The notes: generated by a model from the letters alone, not told the origin. 64,000 nucleotides of DNA from Ramlibacter sp. WS9 (GCF_003797765.1 NZ_RKMB01000003.1:186001-250000); one strand, 5' to 3'. Positions 28,698 to 42,119 are shown, counted from the first letter of the stretch. Translations and numbers: made by a program.

Positions 28698-29569
28698 GAC
28701 GCCCTCGCCCTCCAGCTCAACATTTCATTGATGACCAAGGCGCCCATGACCAAGGCGCCGCCTGCCAACACGGTCTGGCTCGGAACTTCATCGGCGCCGA
28801 CCCAGGCGAGCAATATACCGAAGATCACTTCGAGCAGCGCCAGCAGCGCGATCTCCGGTGCCTTGAGCACGCGGGCGCACATGACAGAGAGAGCGCACGG
28901 AATCGCGAGTTGCACCAGGCCCAGCAGGGCGAGCAGCCCGATGTCGTGGGCCGAAGCCTGTAGCGGCATGGCCAACGGCAGCGTGGCCAATGTTGAAATC
29001 ACCGCGCCCACGAGCACCGACGGCACCAGGTCGACGTTCTGGCCGCGCGCGTTGGCGCGCTGCACCACCGTCCAGTTGATGGCGCCGGCGAGCGGCACGC
29101 ACAGTGCCACCAACGTACCGGCGATCTGCCCACCCGATACCTGCGCCGCGTACATGTAGGCGATCCCGCCGCCGGCCACGATGATCGCCATCCAGGTGCG
29201 CATCGGGATTCGATGGCCAATGAAGACGCGCGCCAGCAACGCCGTGAGGAACGGCCCCACCGACATGGTGACCAGCACGTTGGCGACGCTGGTCAGCGTG
29301 AGGGCGATCATGAACGCCGTGAACATCACGCTCCAGCACACGCCGGAGACCCAGAGTGCCGTGTTGCCGTTGCGAATGCGCGCGAAAACCTCGCGGCCCT
29401 GGAAGAACGGCAGGATCACCAGCAGCGATGCCACCGTGAAGAAGCTGCGCCAGAACGTGATCTCGAAACTGCGCGCATGCTCCAGGTGGCGCGTGATCAC
29501 CCCGGCGATCGACCACATCATGGTCACCGCCACCATCAGGAACACCGCCTTGGTGTGGGTGAGCTTCAT
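28694..29569 (-). CDS. EamA-family (DMT superfamily) transporter
   Basis: A 291-residue protein with about ten hydrophobic helices in two EamA repeats ('FEITFWRSFFTVASLLVIL', 'GVCWSVMFTAFMIALTLTSVANVLVTMSVGPFLTALL' in part; second half 'LVQLAIPCALSVMCARVLK', 'IFGILLAWVGADEVPSQTVL'). It belongs to the drug/metabolite transporter superfamily; the substrate is unknown, amino acids or metabolites being usual. It overlaps typA and the hydrolase gene by 4 nt each. Confidence 0.9.
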   Translation of the reverse strand: MKLTHTKAVFLMVAVTMMWSIAGVITRHLEHARSFEITFWRSFFTVASLLVILPFFQGREVFARIRNGNTALWVSGVCWSVMFTAFMIALTLTSVANVLVTMSVGPFLTALLARVFIGHRIPMRTWMAIIVAGGGIAYMYAAQVSGGQIAGTLVALCVPLAGAINWTVVQRANARGQNVDLVPSVLVGAVISTLATLPLAMPLQASAHDIGLLALLGLVQLAIPCALSVMCARVLKAPEIALLALLEVIFGILLAWVGADEVPSQTVLAGGALVMGALVINEMLSWRARAS

Positions 29570-31404
29570 CCCGCCACGGTTTCGCGCGAGGCGCGCTTGC
29601 GCTCGTGCTCTTTCAAATGGCGCTTGCGCAGGCGGACGCTCTTGGGCGTGATTTCGACCAGCTCGTCGTCCTCGATGAACTCGACACCGTACTCCAGCGT
29701 GAGCTGGATCGGGGGCGTGATCTTGATCGCGTCTTCCTTGCCGGACACGCGGAAGTTGGTCAGCTGCTTGGTGCGCGTGGCGTTGACCACGAGGTCGTTG
29801 TCGCGGCTGTGGATGCCGACGATCATGCCTTCATACACCGGGTCGTTCGGGCGCACGAACATGCGGCCGCGGTCGTCCAGCTTACCCAGCGCGTAGGTGA
29901 AGATTTCGCCGTCGTCCATGGAGATGAGCACGCCGTTCTTGCGGCCGCCGATTTCGCCGCGGTGAGCCTCATAGCTGTCGAAGATGTTGGAGATGAGGCC
30001 CGAGCCGCGCGTCAAGTTCAAGAATTCGTTGGTAAAGCCGATCAGGCCGCGCGCGGGAATGCGGTATTCCAGGCGGACCCGGCCACGGCCGTCCGGCTCC
30101 ATGTTGATCAGGTCGCCCTTGCGCTCGCCGAGGGCCTGCATCACGCCGCCCTGGTGCTGGTCTTCGATGTCGACCGTCACCATCTCGATCGGCTCGTGCT
30201 TTTCGCCGTTGACGTTGCGCAGCACCACTCGCGGCTTGGACACCGCCAGCTCGTAGCCTTCACGACGCATGTTTTCCAGAAGAATGGTGAGGTGCAGTTC
30301 GCCGCGGCCCATCACTTCGAAAATGCCCTCTTCGTCCGTTTCGCTGACGCGAAGCGCCACGTTGGACTGCAATTCCTTCTGCAGGCGGTCCCAGATCTGG
30401 CGGCTCGTGACGTACTTGCCCTCACGGCCGGCCAACGGGCTGGTGTTCACGCAGAAATTCATCGTCAGGGTCGGCTCATCGACCTTGAGCATGGGCAGCG
30501 GTGACGGATTTGCCGGGTCTGTGATCGTGACGCCGATGCCGATGTCCTCGATGCCATTGATCAGCACGATGTCGCCGGGGCCGGCCTGCGGCACCTGGAC
30601 GCGATCCAGGCCCTGGAACGTCAGCACCTGGTTGACACGGCCCTTGATGGTCTTGCCATCCGGGCCTTCCATCACCACGACGTCCATCATGGGCTTGACG
30701 GTGCCTGCATTGATGCGGCCGACGCCGATGCGGCCCACGAAGCTCGAATAGTCGATGGCCGAGATCTGCAGCTGCAGCGGTGCATCCGAGTCGCCCTCGT
30801 GCGGCGGCACGTGCTTGAGCACCGTGTCGAACAGGGCCGACATGTCGGGGCCCCACTGCTCACCCTGGCCGCCCTCTTCCATCGAGGTCCAGCCGTTGAT
30901 GCCCGAGGCGTAGACCACCGGGAAATCCAGCTGTTCGTCGGTCGCGCCGAGCTTGTCGAACAGGTCGAAGGCGGCATTGACCACGTGCTGCGGCCGCGCG
31001 CCGGGCTTGTCAACCTTGTTGACGACCAGGATCGGGCGCAGGCCCAGGGCCAGCGCCTTCTTGGTCACGAAACGCGTCTGGGGCATCGGGCCTTCCTGCG
31101 CGTCGATCAGCAGCACCACGCCGTCGACCATCGACAATGCGCGTTCCACTTCGCCGCCGAAGTCCGCGTGGCCGGGGGTGTCGACGATGTTGATGTGCGT
31201 GCCCTTCCAGGACACGGCGCAATTCTTGGCCAGGATGGTGATGCCGCGCTCGCGTTCGATGGCGTTGTTGTCCATCACGGTGTCGACGACTTTTTCGTGC
31301 TCGGCGAAGGTGCCGGACTGGCGCAGCAGCTGGTCCACCATGGTGGTCTTGCCGTGGTCGACGTGCGCGATGATCGCGATGTTGCGGATTTGCTTGTTGG
31401 TCAT
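29566..31404 (-). CDS. typA: Ribosome-associated GTPase TypA/BipA
   Basis: A 612-residue translational GTPase with the EF-G-like G domain: G1 '[15 protein letters not shown]', switch region '[14 protein letters not shown]', G3 '[20 protein letters not shown]', G4 '[10 protein letters not shown]'. Domains II, III, V and the BipA-specific C-terminal domain ('[19 protein letters not shown]') follow. It assists ribosome assembly and growth under stress or cold. The start overlaps truB by 4 nt. Confidence 0.97.
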   Translation of the reverse strand: MTNKQIRNIAIIAHVDHGKTTMVDQLLRQSGTFAEHEKVVDTVMDNNAIERERGITILAKNCAVSWKGTHINIVDTPGHADFGGEVERALSMVDGVVLLIDAQEGPMPQTRFVTKKALALGLRPILVVNKVDKPGARPQHVVNAAFDLFDKLGATDEQLDFPVVYASGINGWTSMEEGGQGEQWGPDMSALFDTVLKHVPPHEGDSDAPLQLQISAIDYSSFVGRIGVGRINAGTVKPMMDVVVMEGPDGKTIKGRVNQVLTFQGLDRVQVPQAGPGDIVLINGIEDIGIGVTITDPANPSPLPMLKVDEPTLTMNFCVNTSPLAGREGKYVTSRQIWDRLQKELQSNVALRVSETDEEGIFEVMGRGELHLTILLENMRREGYELAVSKPRVVLRNVNGEKHEPIEMVTVDIEDQHQGGVMQALGERKGDLINMEPDGRGRVRLEYRIPARGLIGFTNEFLNLTRGSGLISNIFDSYEAHRGEIGGRKNGVLISMDDGEIFTYALGKLDDRGRMFVRPNDPVYEGMIVGIHSRDNDLVVNATRTKQLTNFRVSGKEDAIKITPPIQLTLEYGVEFIEDDELVEITPKSVRLRKRHLKEHERKRASRETVAG

Positions 31405-32348
31405 AGGTTGCTTTCCAAAATCTGTTGGACCTCCGGCGGGCTGAGCAGCCGGCCGGGGATCAGTTCGCCGCCCTTCACATGGGCGGTTCCGAGCAAGGCC
31501 TTCGGCTCATTGCCGAAAACCGCCACGAATTCGTTGTCCTGCCACTGCCCGCGGCGGCGCAGGCCGCTGAGGAACCGGCCTGCATTATCCGCATCCAGGG
31601 TGACGCGCGTGTGATCGGGTAACAGGGAGTCGACCGGCTTCAGGTTGGCCCGGCGTTCTTCCTCGCTCATGGTTTCCAGCGCGTCGAGCGTGATGCATTG
31701 CGAAACGTCGTAATGCCCTGTCGCGACGCGGCGCAGCGACGTGAGATGTGCCCCGCAGCCCAGCGCCTCGCCGATGTCTTCGCCCAACGTGCGGATGTAG
31801 GTGCCTTTGCTGACCTTGGCCGTCATCAAGAGCGTGTCGTTCGTCCCGCTTTGCGCGCTGAGCTCGAGCTCGTGAACGATGACGTCGCGCGCCTCGCGCT
31901 CGACCTCCTCGCCCGCGCGCGCGTATTCGTACAACGCCTTGCCATCCTTCTTCAGGGCGCTGTACATCGGCGGCACCTGGCGCAGCGGCCCGGTGAATTG
32001 CCGCGCAACATCCGCGAGGCGGTCCGCCGTGATCTCCGGGACCTCGCGCTCGGCGATGACCTCGCCTTCGGCGTCCCCGGTGGTGGTCTTCACGCCCAGG
32101 CGCACCGTGGCCTCATACGTCTTGTCGGCCTCGAGCTGGAGCTGGCTGAACTTGGTGGCCGCGCCGAAGCATAGCGGCAGCACGCCGGTGGCCAAAGGGT
32201 CGAGCGTGCCCGTGTGCCCCGCCTTTTCGGCGCGCAGCAGCCACTTGCAGCGCTGCAAGGCGTTGTTGCTGGAGAGACCCAGCGGTTTGTCGAGCAGCAA
32301 CACCCCATGCACAGGGCGCCGCTGCACCCTGGTGCGTGGCGCGTTCAT
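31401..32348 (-). CDS. truB: tRNA pseudouridine-55 synthase
   Basis: TruB makes pseudouridine 55 in the T arm of tRNAs. The 315-residue protein has '[20 protein letters not shown]' and the catalytic Asp50 in '[19 protein letters not shown]', plus '[19 protein letters not shown]' and '[18 protein letters not shown]'. The ATG at 32348 is 2 nt after the rbfA stop; the longer frame upstream overlaps rbfA and is rejected. The extra C-terminal domain is the bacterial TruB type. Confidence 0.97.
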   Translation of the reverse strand: MNAPRTRVQRRPVHGVLLLDKPLGLSSNNALQRCKWLLRAEKAGHTGTLDPLATGVLPLCFGAATKFSQLQLEADKTYEATVRLGVKTTTGDAEGEVIAEREVPEITADRLADVARQFTGPLRQVPPMYSALKKDGKALYEYARAGEEVEREARDVIVHELELSAQSGTNDTLLMTAKVSKGTYIRTLGEDIGEALGCGAHLTSLRRVATGHYDVSQCITLDALETMSEEERRANLKPVDSLLPDHTRVTLDADNAGRFLSGLRRRGQWQDNEFVAVFGNEPKALLGTAHVKGGELIPGRLLSPPEVQQILESNL

Positions 32349-32350
32349 GC

Positions 32351-32719
32351 CTAGTCTTCTTTTGCGCGGGAGGAAACCGCCTTGGCAATCAAGGCGTTCA
32401 TGTCGGCCGCGCGCTCGGTGGTGCGGTCGAACTGGAAATGCAGCGTCGGCACGGTGTGGATGTGCAGGCGCTTGAACAGGCCGTTGCGGAGGAACCCGGC
32501 GGCCTGGTTCAGCGCGTCTTCGCATTCCTGCGAGTCCCCGACGAGCACGCTGAAGAAGATCTTCGCGTGCGCGTAGTCGGGAGTGACCTCCACTGCCTGG
32601 ATCGTGACCATGCCCACCCGCGGGTCCTTCAACTCGCGCGCGATCAGCTCCGTCAGATCGCGCTGGATCTGATCGGCGACCTTGAAGGCGCGGTTGGGGG
32701 TGGCTGACTTCTTCTTCAT
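32351..32719 (-). CDS. rbfA: Ribosome-binding factor A
   Basis: A 122-residue KH-fold 30S maturation factor: '[20 protein letters not shown]', '[20 protein letters not shown]', '[30 protein letters not shown]' (in part). It acts late in 16S processing and cold adaptation. The gap to infB (107 bp) holds the 84-nt hairpin repeat, unlike the very tight spacing in the rest of the operon. Confidence 0.96.
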   Translation of the reverse strand: MKKKSATPNRAFKVADQIQRDLTELIARELKDPRVGMVTIQAVEVTPDYAHAKIFFSVLVGDSQECEDALNQAAGFLRNGLFKRLHIHTVPTLHFQFDRTTERAADMNALIAKAVSSRAKED

Positions 32720-32742
32720 TGCTCAGTGGGTCCTGGCACCTT

Positions 32743-32826
32743 CGTGGGCCACCGCGGAACCGGCTTTGCCGGGCCGCTGGTGGCGCCCCCTTGAGGGGGA
32801 GGCGCCGAAGGCGCTTCGGGGGTGGG
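32743..32826 (-). repeat. 84-nt three-hairpin intercistronic repeat, copy A
   Basis: It lies between infB and rbfA and has a second copy at 41016-41099. On either strand it can form three GC-rich hairpins: a long one (GGCCAC...GTGGC outside CCGG-C-TTT-G-CCGG), a CCCCC-loop-GGGGG stem, and GCGCC-GAA-GGCGC. It starts one base after the infB stop and ends 23 bp before the rbfA ATG. Likely roles are mRNA processing, stabilisation or differential expression inside the operon; this is inference. Confidence 0.85.
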
Positions 32827-35709
<2,883 letters not shown>

Positions 35710-35732
35710 GTGTTGTGGTGCCTTCCATCACA

Positions 35733-37229
35733 TTACTCGTGAGCGGCGGTGGCACTGGTGAACCAGTGCTCGCGCGCTTTCATGATCAGGGCTTTGGCCT
35801 CGTCTTCGGACTGGCCGGTGATTTCGGTGAGTTCGTCGACCGCCAGATCGGCCAACTCGTCACGGGTCTGCACGCCGGCGTCAGCCAGCTTGGCGATCAG
35901 CGGAGGCGTGAGGCCTTCGAGGTCTCGCAGGTCCTGGGAGACTTCCTCGACGCTCTCTTCGCGCGCGATTTCCATCGTCAGCAGGGCGTCCTTGGCGCGC
36001 GAACGCAGCTCATTGACGGTGTCTTCGTCGAAGGATTCGATCTCCAGCATTTCCTGGATCGGCACGTAGGCCACTTCTTCCAGGCTGGTGAACCCTTCGG
36101 CGAACAGGATGTCGGCGATCTCCTGGTCCACATCCAGCTTTTCCATGAACAGCTTGCGGATGGTGTCCGTCTCTTCGGCGTGCTTTTGCGCCGATTCGTT
36201 CGCGTCCATGATGTTGATCTTCCAGCCCGTGAGATCGGAGGCTAGGCGCACGTTCTGGCCGCCGCGGCCGATGGCGATGGCGAGGTTTTCCTCGTCCACC
36301 ACCACGTCCATCGCGTGCTTCTCTTCGTCGACGACGATGGAGGAGACGTTGGCCGGAGCCAGGGCGCCGATCACGAATTGCGCGGGGTCTTCGGACCACA
36401 GCACGATGTCGACGCGCTCACCGGCCAGCTCGTTCGTCACGGCGTTGACGCGGGTGCCGCGAACGCCGACGCAGGTGCCGATCGGGTCGACGCGCTTGTC
36501 GTGCGACAGCACGGCGATCTTGGCGCGCGAACCCGAGTCACGGGCGCAGCTCTTGATCTCCAGCAGGCCCTGCTCGATTTCCGGCACTTCCTGGCGGAAC
36601 AGCTCGATCATGAATTCGGGGGCGGAGCGCGACAGGATGATGGGCGCGCCGCGCAGCGTCAGGTCCACTTCCATGATCATGGCGCGGACGCGGTCGCCGT
36701 TGCGCAGGTTTTCCTTGGGGATCATCTCGCCGCGGCGCAGGCGCCCTTCGACGCGGCCCGACTCGACGATGATGTCGCCCTTGTCCATGCGCTTGACGGT
36801 GCCCACGAAGATCTTGTCGCCGCGCGACATGAAGTCGTTCAGCAGCATCTCGCGCTCGGCGTCGCGGATCTTCTGCAGGATGACCTGCTTGGCGGCCATC
36901 GCGCCGATGCGGCCGATCGGCACCGACTCCACCGATTCCTCGATGTACTCGCCTTCTTCGACGTCGGCGATGCGCTCCTTGGCGTCCATCAGCAGTTCTT
37001 CGGCCTCCGGGTTCTGCAGGCCCGCTTCGTCGGGCACCACCAACCAGCGGCGAAAGGTTTCGTAGTTGCCGCTGTCACGATCGACGGCCACGCGAATGTC
37101 CACCTCGCCCGAGTAGAGCTTCTTGGTGGCTTGCGCCAAGGCCGCTTCGACGGCACCGAACACCACATCGCGCTCGACGTTCTTCTCGCGCGAGATCGCT
37201 TCAACCAGCATCAACATTTCGCGATTCAT
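35733..37229 (-). CDS. nusA: Transcription termination/antitermination protein NusA
   Basis: A 498-residue RNA polymerase factor: N-terminal polymerase-binding domain ('[20 protein letters not shown]'), S1 domain (about 135-200), two KH domains ('[20 protein letters not shown]'-like segment, '[20 protein letters not shown]') and acidic repeats at the C terminus ('[20 protein letters not shown]', '[14 protein letters not shown]'). All expected parts are present. It starts 1 bp after the rimP stop. Confidence 0.98.
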   Translation of the reverse strand: MNREMLMLVEAISREKNVERDVVFGAVEAALAQATKKLYSGEVDIRVAVDRDSGNYETFRRWLVVPDEAGLQNPEAEELLMDAKERIADVEEGEYIEESVESVPIGRIGAMAAKQVILQKIRDAEREMLLNDFMSRGDKIFVGTVKRMDKGDIIVESGRVEGRLRRGEMIPKENLRNGDRVRAMIMEVDLTLRGAPIILSRSAPEFMIELFRQEVPEIEQGLLEIKSCARDSGSRAKIAVLSHDKRVDPIGTCVGVRGTRVNAVTNELAGERVDIVLWSEDPAQFVIGALAPANVSSIVVDEEKHAMDVVVDEENLAIAIGRGGQNVRLASDLTGWKINIMDANESAQKHAEETDTIRKLFMEKLDVDQEIADILFAEGFTSLEEVAYVPIQEMLEIESFDEDTVNELRSRAKDALLTMEIAREESVEEVSQDLRDLEGLTPPLIAKLADAGVQTRDELADLAVDELTEITGQSEDEAKALIMKAREHWFTSATAAHE

Positions 37230-37230
37230 T

Positions 37231-37797
37231 TCACGACTCTCCTACTGCCTTGGGCCTGCGCCCTTTGAAATCAACAACCGGTGCCAGCCGCGCTTCTTTC
37301 AGCTCGTCCAGCGTAAAACCCAGTGCCTGCAACGGGGCAGGCTCTCTCTTCTTGCTCACCTTCTGGCCCGGCTTCACGGCCGGCGCATCGCTCCAGACGA
37401 TCTGCCAGCCGCCAGCGTCGGCGCGTTCCAGCGTGCCTCGAAACTTCTTGCGGTTGGGCGCCACCTGCCCGCCCGCCGCCGCGCCCATCGGCGCCTTGAG
37501 CGTGACGTCCACCTCGTGGCCGGCAAAACGCTCGAAATCCTGCTCTTTCCGCAACGGCCTGTCGATACCAGGCGACGACACTTCCAGCCGCGAGTATTCG
37601 GTGCCTTCGACTTCCAGCGCAAACTGCAGCTGCCGCGTGACCTTCTCGCAGTCCTCGACGTTGACGAACTGCTCGCGCTTCGGATCCCACGGCAGGTCGA
37701 TCGTGATGCGCAGCAAACCCCCGGCCGAGCGTTCGATCTCCACCAGTTCGTAACCCAATCCGGTCACGGTTTGCTCCACGATGTCCTGCAATGCCAC
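37231..37797 (-). CDS. rimP: Ribosome maturation factor RimP
   Basis: RimP helps assemble the 30S subunit. The 188-residue protein matches '[20 protein letters not shown]', '[19 protein letters not shown]' and '[20 protein letters not shown]'. The frame extends far upstream without a stop, but the homologous part begins at the GTG at 37797 ([10 protein letters not shown]...); a TTG two codons on is a possible alternative. It is the first gene of the rimP-nusA-infB-rbfA-truB-typA operon, with an intrinsic-terminator-like hairpin about 45 bp upstream. Confidence 0.95.
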   Translation of the reverse strand: MALQDIVEQTVTGLGYELVEIERSAGGLLRITIDLPWDPKREQFVNVEDCEKVTRQLQFALEVEGTEYSRLEVSSPGIDRPLRKEQDFERFAGHEVDVTLKAPMGAAAGGQVAPNRKKFRGTLERADAGGWQIVWSDAPAVKPGQKVSKKREPAPLQALGFTLDELKEARLAPVVDFKGRRPKAVGES

Positions 37798-37842
37798 TGT
37801 TTCAGTCTGCTCCGCTAGCGATGCGCCAATAAACGATCGACC

Positions 37843-37874
37843 AAAAAAAACGGGCGGTGAGTACCCGCCCGTTT
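37843..37874 (-). terminator. Hairpin with T-tract between arfB and rimP
   Basis: On the minus strand AAACGGGCGG, a 7-nt loop and CCGCCCGTTT are followed at once by further T residues (eight in a row in all), a strong intrinsic terminator. It lies 87 bp after arfB and about 45 bp before rimP. The flanking CGACC/GGTCG bases extend the dyad around the T-tract. It either ends the yej-arfB transcript or acts as an attenuator in the rimP-nusA leader. Confidence 0.85.
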
Positions 37875-37960
37875 GGTCGTGAAGCAAGGATTGTACCTCG
37901 CAAACCGTTGATTTGCAACGGATCAGGCAGTCTTGCAACCTGATCCGCTCAGTCCGCCGT

Positions 37961-38371
37961 TCACTCCGAAACCCGGCCGCGCAGCACCTTGACCTGTGAC
38001 CGGAGGTTCTTGGCTTCCAGCCGGCGCCGCTTCGACGCTTTGGTCGGCTTGGTGGGACGCCGCACACGTGGCGGCTCGGCCACGCTGTCGACGACCTCCT
38101 GCAACCGCCCCAACGCCTCGGCCCGGTTCATGTCCTGGCTGCGGTGGGTCTGCGCCTTGATGACCAGGACGCCGTCGCGGGTGATCCGCTGGTCGTTCAG
38201 GGCCAGAAGGCGCTCCTTGTGGTCCTCCGCCAAGGATGAGTTGCAGATGTCGAAGCGCAGGTGAATCGCGCTGGACACCTTGTTGACGTTCTGTCCGCCC
38301 GCCCCTTGGGCCCGCATGGCGGTGATCTCGACCTCTGTCTCGGGGATCGGCGTCGGTGGGCGAGTTGCCAC
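37961..38371 (-). CDS. arfB: Alternative ribosome-rescue factor ArfB
   Basis: ArfB (YaeJ) hydrolyses peptidyl-tRNA on ribosomes stalled without a stop codon. The product has the catalytic GGQ at 25-27 ('MRAQGAGGQNVNKVSSAIHL') and the basic tail 'RRPTKPTKASKRRRLEAKNL' that enters the empty mRNA channel. The GTG at 38371 gives 136 residues and places GGQ almost where it is in E. coli (26-28); a TTG at 38401 would add ten residues overlapping yejF. With smpB this genome has both rescue routes. Confidence 0.94.
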   Translation of the reverse strand: MATRPPTPIPETEVEITAMRAQGAGGQNVNKVSSAIHLRFDICNSSLAEDHKERLLALNDQRITRDGVLVIKAQTHRSQDMNRAEALGRLQEVVDSVAEPPRVRRPTKPTKASKRRRLEAKNLRSQVKVLRGRVSE

Positions 38372-38381
38372 GGGACCAGCC

Positions 38382-39980
38382 TCAGGCGGCGGCGGCGACA
38401 AGCGTCCGCGTGTAGTCCTCGCGGGGCGTGTCGAGCACCTGCAACACCGGGCCGGTCTCCACCACGGCGCCGTCTTTCATCACCATCACGTCGTGCGCCA
38501 TCGCGCGAATCACATCCACGTCGTGGGTGATCAGCAGGTAGCTCAGCCCTTTTTCCTTCTGGAGTTTCATCAGGAGGGCCAACACCTGCTTCTGGATCGT
38601 GACGTCCAGCGCACTGGTTGGCTCGTCGAGGATCAGCAGTTGCGGCTGGACGATCAGGGCCCGCGCGATGGCAAGCCGCTGCCGCTGCCCGCCGGAAAAC
38701 TCATGCGGATAGCGCTGCAACAGGCCGGGAAACTGCGTCTCACCCAGCCCGACCTCGTGCAGCGTCTGGATCACCTTTTCGCGGCGCTGCGGCAAGGGCA
38801 ACGCGGGCTCGTGCACAAGAAGCCCCTCCCCCACGATCTCCTCGACGGTCATGCGGGGAGACAGGGAGGAGAACGGGTCCTGGAACACCACCTGGACCAA
38901 GCGGCGGATCGCTTTGTTGCCGGCGGCATCTGGGCCCCAGCGGCGCCCGACCACGTCGAGTTCGCCGCGATGCGGGATCAACCCCAGCGCCGCGAGCGCC
39001 AGCGTCGACTTGCCGGAGCCGGATTCACCCACCACGCCCAATGTCCGCCCCGGCGCGATGGAGAAGCCCGCGCCCTTCACGGCGATGAACTCGCCCTTGC
39101 GGAACCAGCCGCGGATGCCCGGCAGCTTGACCGGATAGCTCACCTGCATTTCCTTCGCCTGCATCACGGGCGCCACCTGGGCGCCGGCTTCTTCGGTCAC
39201 GTCGCGCACCGGCCGGCTGTCGATCAGCTTGCGGGTATACGGATGCTGGGGGTTGGCGAACACCTCGGCCACTGTCCCCTGCTCCACCAGGTGGCCGTTT
39301 TCCATCACGGCGACCCGGTCGGCAAATTTGCGCACCAGGTTCAGGTCATGCGTGATCAGCAGCATGGCCATGCCGTTGTGCCGCTGAATCTCCCCGAGCA
39401 GGTCCAGGATCTGTGAACGCACGGTCACGTCCAGGGCAGTGGTGGGCTCGTCCGCCAGCAGCAGGTTGGGTTTTCCGGCCAGGGCCATGGTGATCATCGC
39501 CCGCTGGCGCTGGCCACCCGAAAGCTGATGCGGAAACGCCTGCGCACGCCGCTCCGGCTCGGGGATGCCCGTGGCGCGCAAGCCTTCGACGGCGGAGTCC
39601 CAGGCTTCGCGGCGGGTCAAGCCCTCCTTGAGCTGCAGCACCTCGGCGATCTGGTCACCGACCGTGTACAGCGGATTCAGCGCCGTCATCGGCTCCTGGA
39701 AAATCATCGCAATTTCGCGCCCGCGCGTGGCCAGCAATTCGCGCTCGGACATCGTGAGCAGGTCGCGGGTCTTGCCTTCGGACGCGAACATGGCCGACCC
39801 TGTGACCCGTGCGTTCTGCACCAGCCCCAGCAGGCTGAGCGCACTCACGGTCTTGCCCGAGCCGGATTCGCCCACCAGGGCCAGTTTCTCGCCGGGTGCG
39901 ACATGAAAGTCGATCCCGTGCACGACCTCCTTGCCGCCGAACGAGACGCGTAGGTCCTTGACCTCCAATAGCGGGTTCAT
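38382..39980 (-). CDS. yejF: Peptide ABC transporter ATPase (two nucleotide-binding domains)
   Basis: A 532-residue protein containing two fused ABC ATPase domains: Walker A '[16 protein letters not shown]' with signature '[17 protein letters not shown]', and Walker A '[16 protein letters not shown]' with signature '[17 protein letters not shown]'; each has a Walker B ([24 protein letters not shown]). YejABEF imports oligopeptides. The ATG at 39980 overlaps yejE (ATGA); the extra upstream frame lies within yejE. Confidence 0.96.
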   Translation of the reverse strand: MNPLLEVKDLRVSFGGKEVVHGIDFHVAPGEKLALVGESGSGKTVSALSLLGLVQNARVTGSAMFASEGKTRDLLTMSERELLATRGREIAMIFQEPMTALNPLYTVGDQIAEVLQLKEGLTRREAWDSAVEGLRATGIPEPERRAQAFPHQLSGGQRQRAMITMALAGKPNLLLADEPTTALDVTVRSQILDLLGEIQRHNGMAMLLITHDLNLVRKFADRVAVMENGHLVEQGTVAEVFANPQHPYTRKLIDSRPVRDVTEEAGAQVAPVMQAKEMQVSYPVKLPGIRGWFRKGEFIAVKGAGFSIAPGRTLGVVGESGSGKSTLALAALGLIPHRGELDVVGRRWGPDAAGNKAIRRLVQVVFQDPFSSLSPRMTVEEIVGEGLLVHEPALPLPQRREKVIQTLHEVGLGETQFPGLLQRYPHEFSGGQRQRLAIARALIVQPQLLILDEPTSALDVTIQKQVLALLMKLQKEKGLSYLLITHDVDVIRAMAHDVMVMKDGAVVETGPVLQVLDTPREDYTRTLVAAAA

Positions 39981-41014
39981 ACGTCGGCCTTTCGCGGGTC
40001 GAGGGCATCGCGCAACGCGTCGCCCATCAGGGTGAGCAAAAGAAGCGTCACGACCAAGACGAGGAATGTGACGATAGAAATCCACCACGCGTCGATGTTT
40101 TGTTTGCCCTGGGCAAGCAACTCGCCCAGCGAGGGCGTTCCGGGAGGCACGCCCAGCCCCAGGAAGTCGAGCGACGTCAGCGCCAGGATCGCGGCGCTCA
40201 TGCGAAACGGCAGGAAGGTCACTACCGGTGTCATGCTGTTGGGCAGGATGTGGCGCCACATGATGCGGCCGTTGCCGACGCCGAGCGCCCGCGCTGCGCG
40301 CACATAGTCCATTTGCCGGTTGCGGAGGAACTCCGCGCGTACGTAGTTTGACAGGCCCGTCCAGCCGAAAAGGCTGAGGAGCAGCAGCAAGAGCGCCACG
40401 CTCGGCGCGAAGATCGCGCTGAAAATAATGAGCAGGTACAACTCCGGCATCGAGTCCCAGATTTCGATGAAGCGCTGGAAAGCGAGATCAGTCTTGCCGC
40501 CGAAGTAGCCCTGGATTGCGCCACTGATGACACCTATCGCCGTGCCGACGGCCATCAGCGCAAGGCCAAACAGCACGCTCAGGCGAAAGCCATACAGCAA
40601 CTGCGCGAGAAGGTCGCGGCCCCGTTCATCGGTCCCCAGCCAATTGGTTCGCGAAGGGGGGCTCGGGAATGGGTGCGGTGTCCAGTAAGTGAGGGTCTTC
40701 GCGCCATAGGGATTAATGGTGTACAGCGCCCAGTTGGCACCTTCATTGAGCCGCGCCCGGACTACCGGATCCAGGTAGTCCGCCGGCCCCGGGAAGTCGC
40801 CGCCGAACGTTGTTTCCGGGTAGTCCTTCACCATCGGAAGATAGAACTGACCGTTGTACCGGACGACCAGCGGCTTGTCGTTGGAAATCACCTCGGCGAA
40901 CAGGCTCACGATGACCAGCGTGCAGAAGATCACGAGGCTGATGAAGCCCATGCGGTTGCGGCGAAAACGCCGCCACGCCCTTGCGGCTGGACTCTGGGAA
41001 GCAGCGGGCTCCAT
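39977..41014 (-). CDS. yejE: Peptide ABC transporter permease YejE
   Basis: A 345-residue inner-membrane permease with a cytoplasmic N terminus (MEPAASQSPAARAWRRFRRN), first helix 'MGFISLVIFCTLVIVSLFAE', a large periplasmic loop and a BPD-transport domain with the EAA-type loop 'YVRAARALGVGNGRIMWRHI'. The frame extends upstream through the hairpin repeat, but the ATG at 41014 sits 1 bp beyond that repeat and gives the family N terminus. Confidence 0.95.
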   Translation of the reverse strand: MEPAASQSPAARAWRRFRRNRMGFISLVIFCTLVIVSLFAEVISNDKPLVVRYNGQFYLPMVKDYPETTFGGDFPGPADYLDPVVRARLNEGANWALYTINPYGAKTLTYWTPHPFPSPPSRTNWLGTDERGRDLLAQLLYGFRLSVLFGLALMAVGTAIGVISGAIQGYFGGKTDLAFQRFIEIWDSMPELYLLIIFSAIFAPSVALLLLLLSLFGWTGLSNYVRAEFLRNRQMDYVRAARALGVGNGRIMWRHILPNSMTPVVTFLPFRMSAAILALTSLDFLGLGVPPGTPSLGELLAQGKQNIDAWWISIVTFLVLVVTLLLLTLMGDALRDALDPRKADV

Positions 41015-41015
41015 T

Positions 41016-41099
41016 CGTGGGCCATCGCGGATCGGGCTTTGCCCGTCCGCTGATGGCGCCCCCTCGCGGGGGAGGCGGCCAGAGGCCGCTTCGGGGGGG
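41016..41099 (-). repeat. 84-nt three-hairpin intercistronic repeat, copy B
   Basis: It fills the gap between the yejB stop (41100) and the yejE start (41014). It aligns without gaps to copy A over about the first 60 bases. Differences between the copies are compensated: C-G to T-A in the outer stem, C-G to G-C in the inner stem, and a wholly different third stem (GCGGCC-AGA-GGCCGC in place of GCGCC-GAA-GGCGC). That covariation is direct evidence for selection on RNA or cruciform structure. Confidence 0.87.
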
Positions 41100-42119
41100 C
41101 TAGTCAAATTTGACACGGGGGTCGGCCCAGACATAACTGAGGTCGCTGATGAGCTTGGTAAACAGCCCGATCAGCGTGAAGACGAACAGGGAACCGAGAA
41201 CCACCGGATAGTCGCGCCGGATGATGCTCTCGTAACTGAGAAGGCCCAGACCATCGAGCGAAAACAGGGTCTCGATGAGCAGCGCGCCGGTGAAGAACGC
41301 CCCGATGAACGCCGCCGGAAAGCCCGTGAGGATCGGGATCAGCGCGTTGCGAAAGACGTGCTTCCAGAGCACGCGCCGTTCGGGCAAGCCCTTGGCCCGC
41401 GCAGTCAGGACGTATTGCTTGCGGATCTCTTCGAGGAACGAATTTTTCGTGAGCATGGTCGTCACTGCGAAGCTGCCCAACACCATGGCTGTGACGGGCA
41501 ACGTGATGTGCCACAGGTAGTCGGCGATACGCGCACCCCAACTCAGCTCAACCCAGTTCGACGACGTGAGGCCGCGCAGCGGAAACCATTGGAAGTGGCC
41601 CCCGAAGATCACCAGCAGCGCCAAGCCCAGCACGAATCCGGGAATCGCATAGCCAATCAGTACCAGCAAGGTCGTAATGAAGTCGAACCTGGAACCCGCC
41701 CGCACAGCCTTGGCCACGCCCAGCGGTACCGCGATGAGGTAACTGATAAAAAAAGTCCACAAGCCCAGGCTGATCGACACCGGCAGCTTTTCCAGGATCA
41801 GTTGGCTGACCGGCTTGTTGTGCATGAAGCTGCGGCCCAGGTCGAAACGCGCGTACTGGCCGAGCATCTGCCAGAAGCGTTCCGTGGGCGGTTTGTCAAA
41901 ACCATAGAGCTTCTTGATTTGCTCGATCCGCTTGGGGTCTACGCCCTGGCCACCCCGGTAGGCTGACGTATCGCCAGCGCCTTGCGCACGCCGGGCTTCC
42001 GCAATGTACTGTTCCACTGGCCCGCCGGGAACGAACTGGGTCACCACGAAGGTGAGCAACAGCACGCCAAACAGCGTGGGCAGCATCAGGAGGACGCGTT
42101 TAAGGATGTAGGCGAGCAT
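41100..42119 (-). CDS. yejB: Peptide ABC transporter permease YejB
   Basis: A 339-residue permease with the usual N terminus 'MLAYILKRVLLMLPTLFGVL', a periplasmic loop after helix 1, and five further helices; the coupling loop is 'YVLTARAKGLPERRVLWKHV'. It starts 6 bp after yejA. Its partner yejE is separated from it by the 84-nt repeat. Confidence 0.96.
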   Translation of the reverse strand: MLAYILKRVLLMLPTLFGVLLLTFVVTQFVPGGPVEQYIAEARRAQGAGDTSAYRGGQGVDPKRIEQIKKLYGFDKPPTERFWQMLGQYARFDLGRSFMHNKPVSQLILEKLPVSISLGLWTFFISYLIAVPLGVAKAVRAGSRFDFITTLLVLIGYAIPGFVLGLALLVIFGGHFQWFPLRGLTSSNWVELSWGARIADYLWHITLPVTAMVLGSFAVTTMLTKNSFLEEIRKQYVLTARAKGLPERRVLWKHVFRNALIPILTGFPAAFIGAFFTGALLIETLFSLDGLGLLSYESIIRRDYPVVLGSLFVFTLIGLFTKLISDLSYVWADPRVKFD

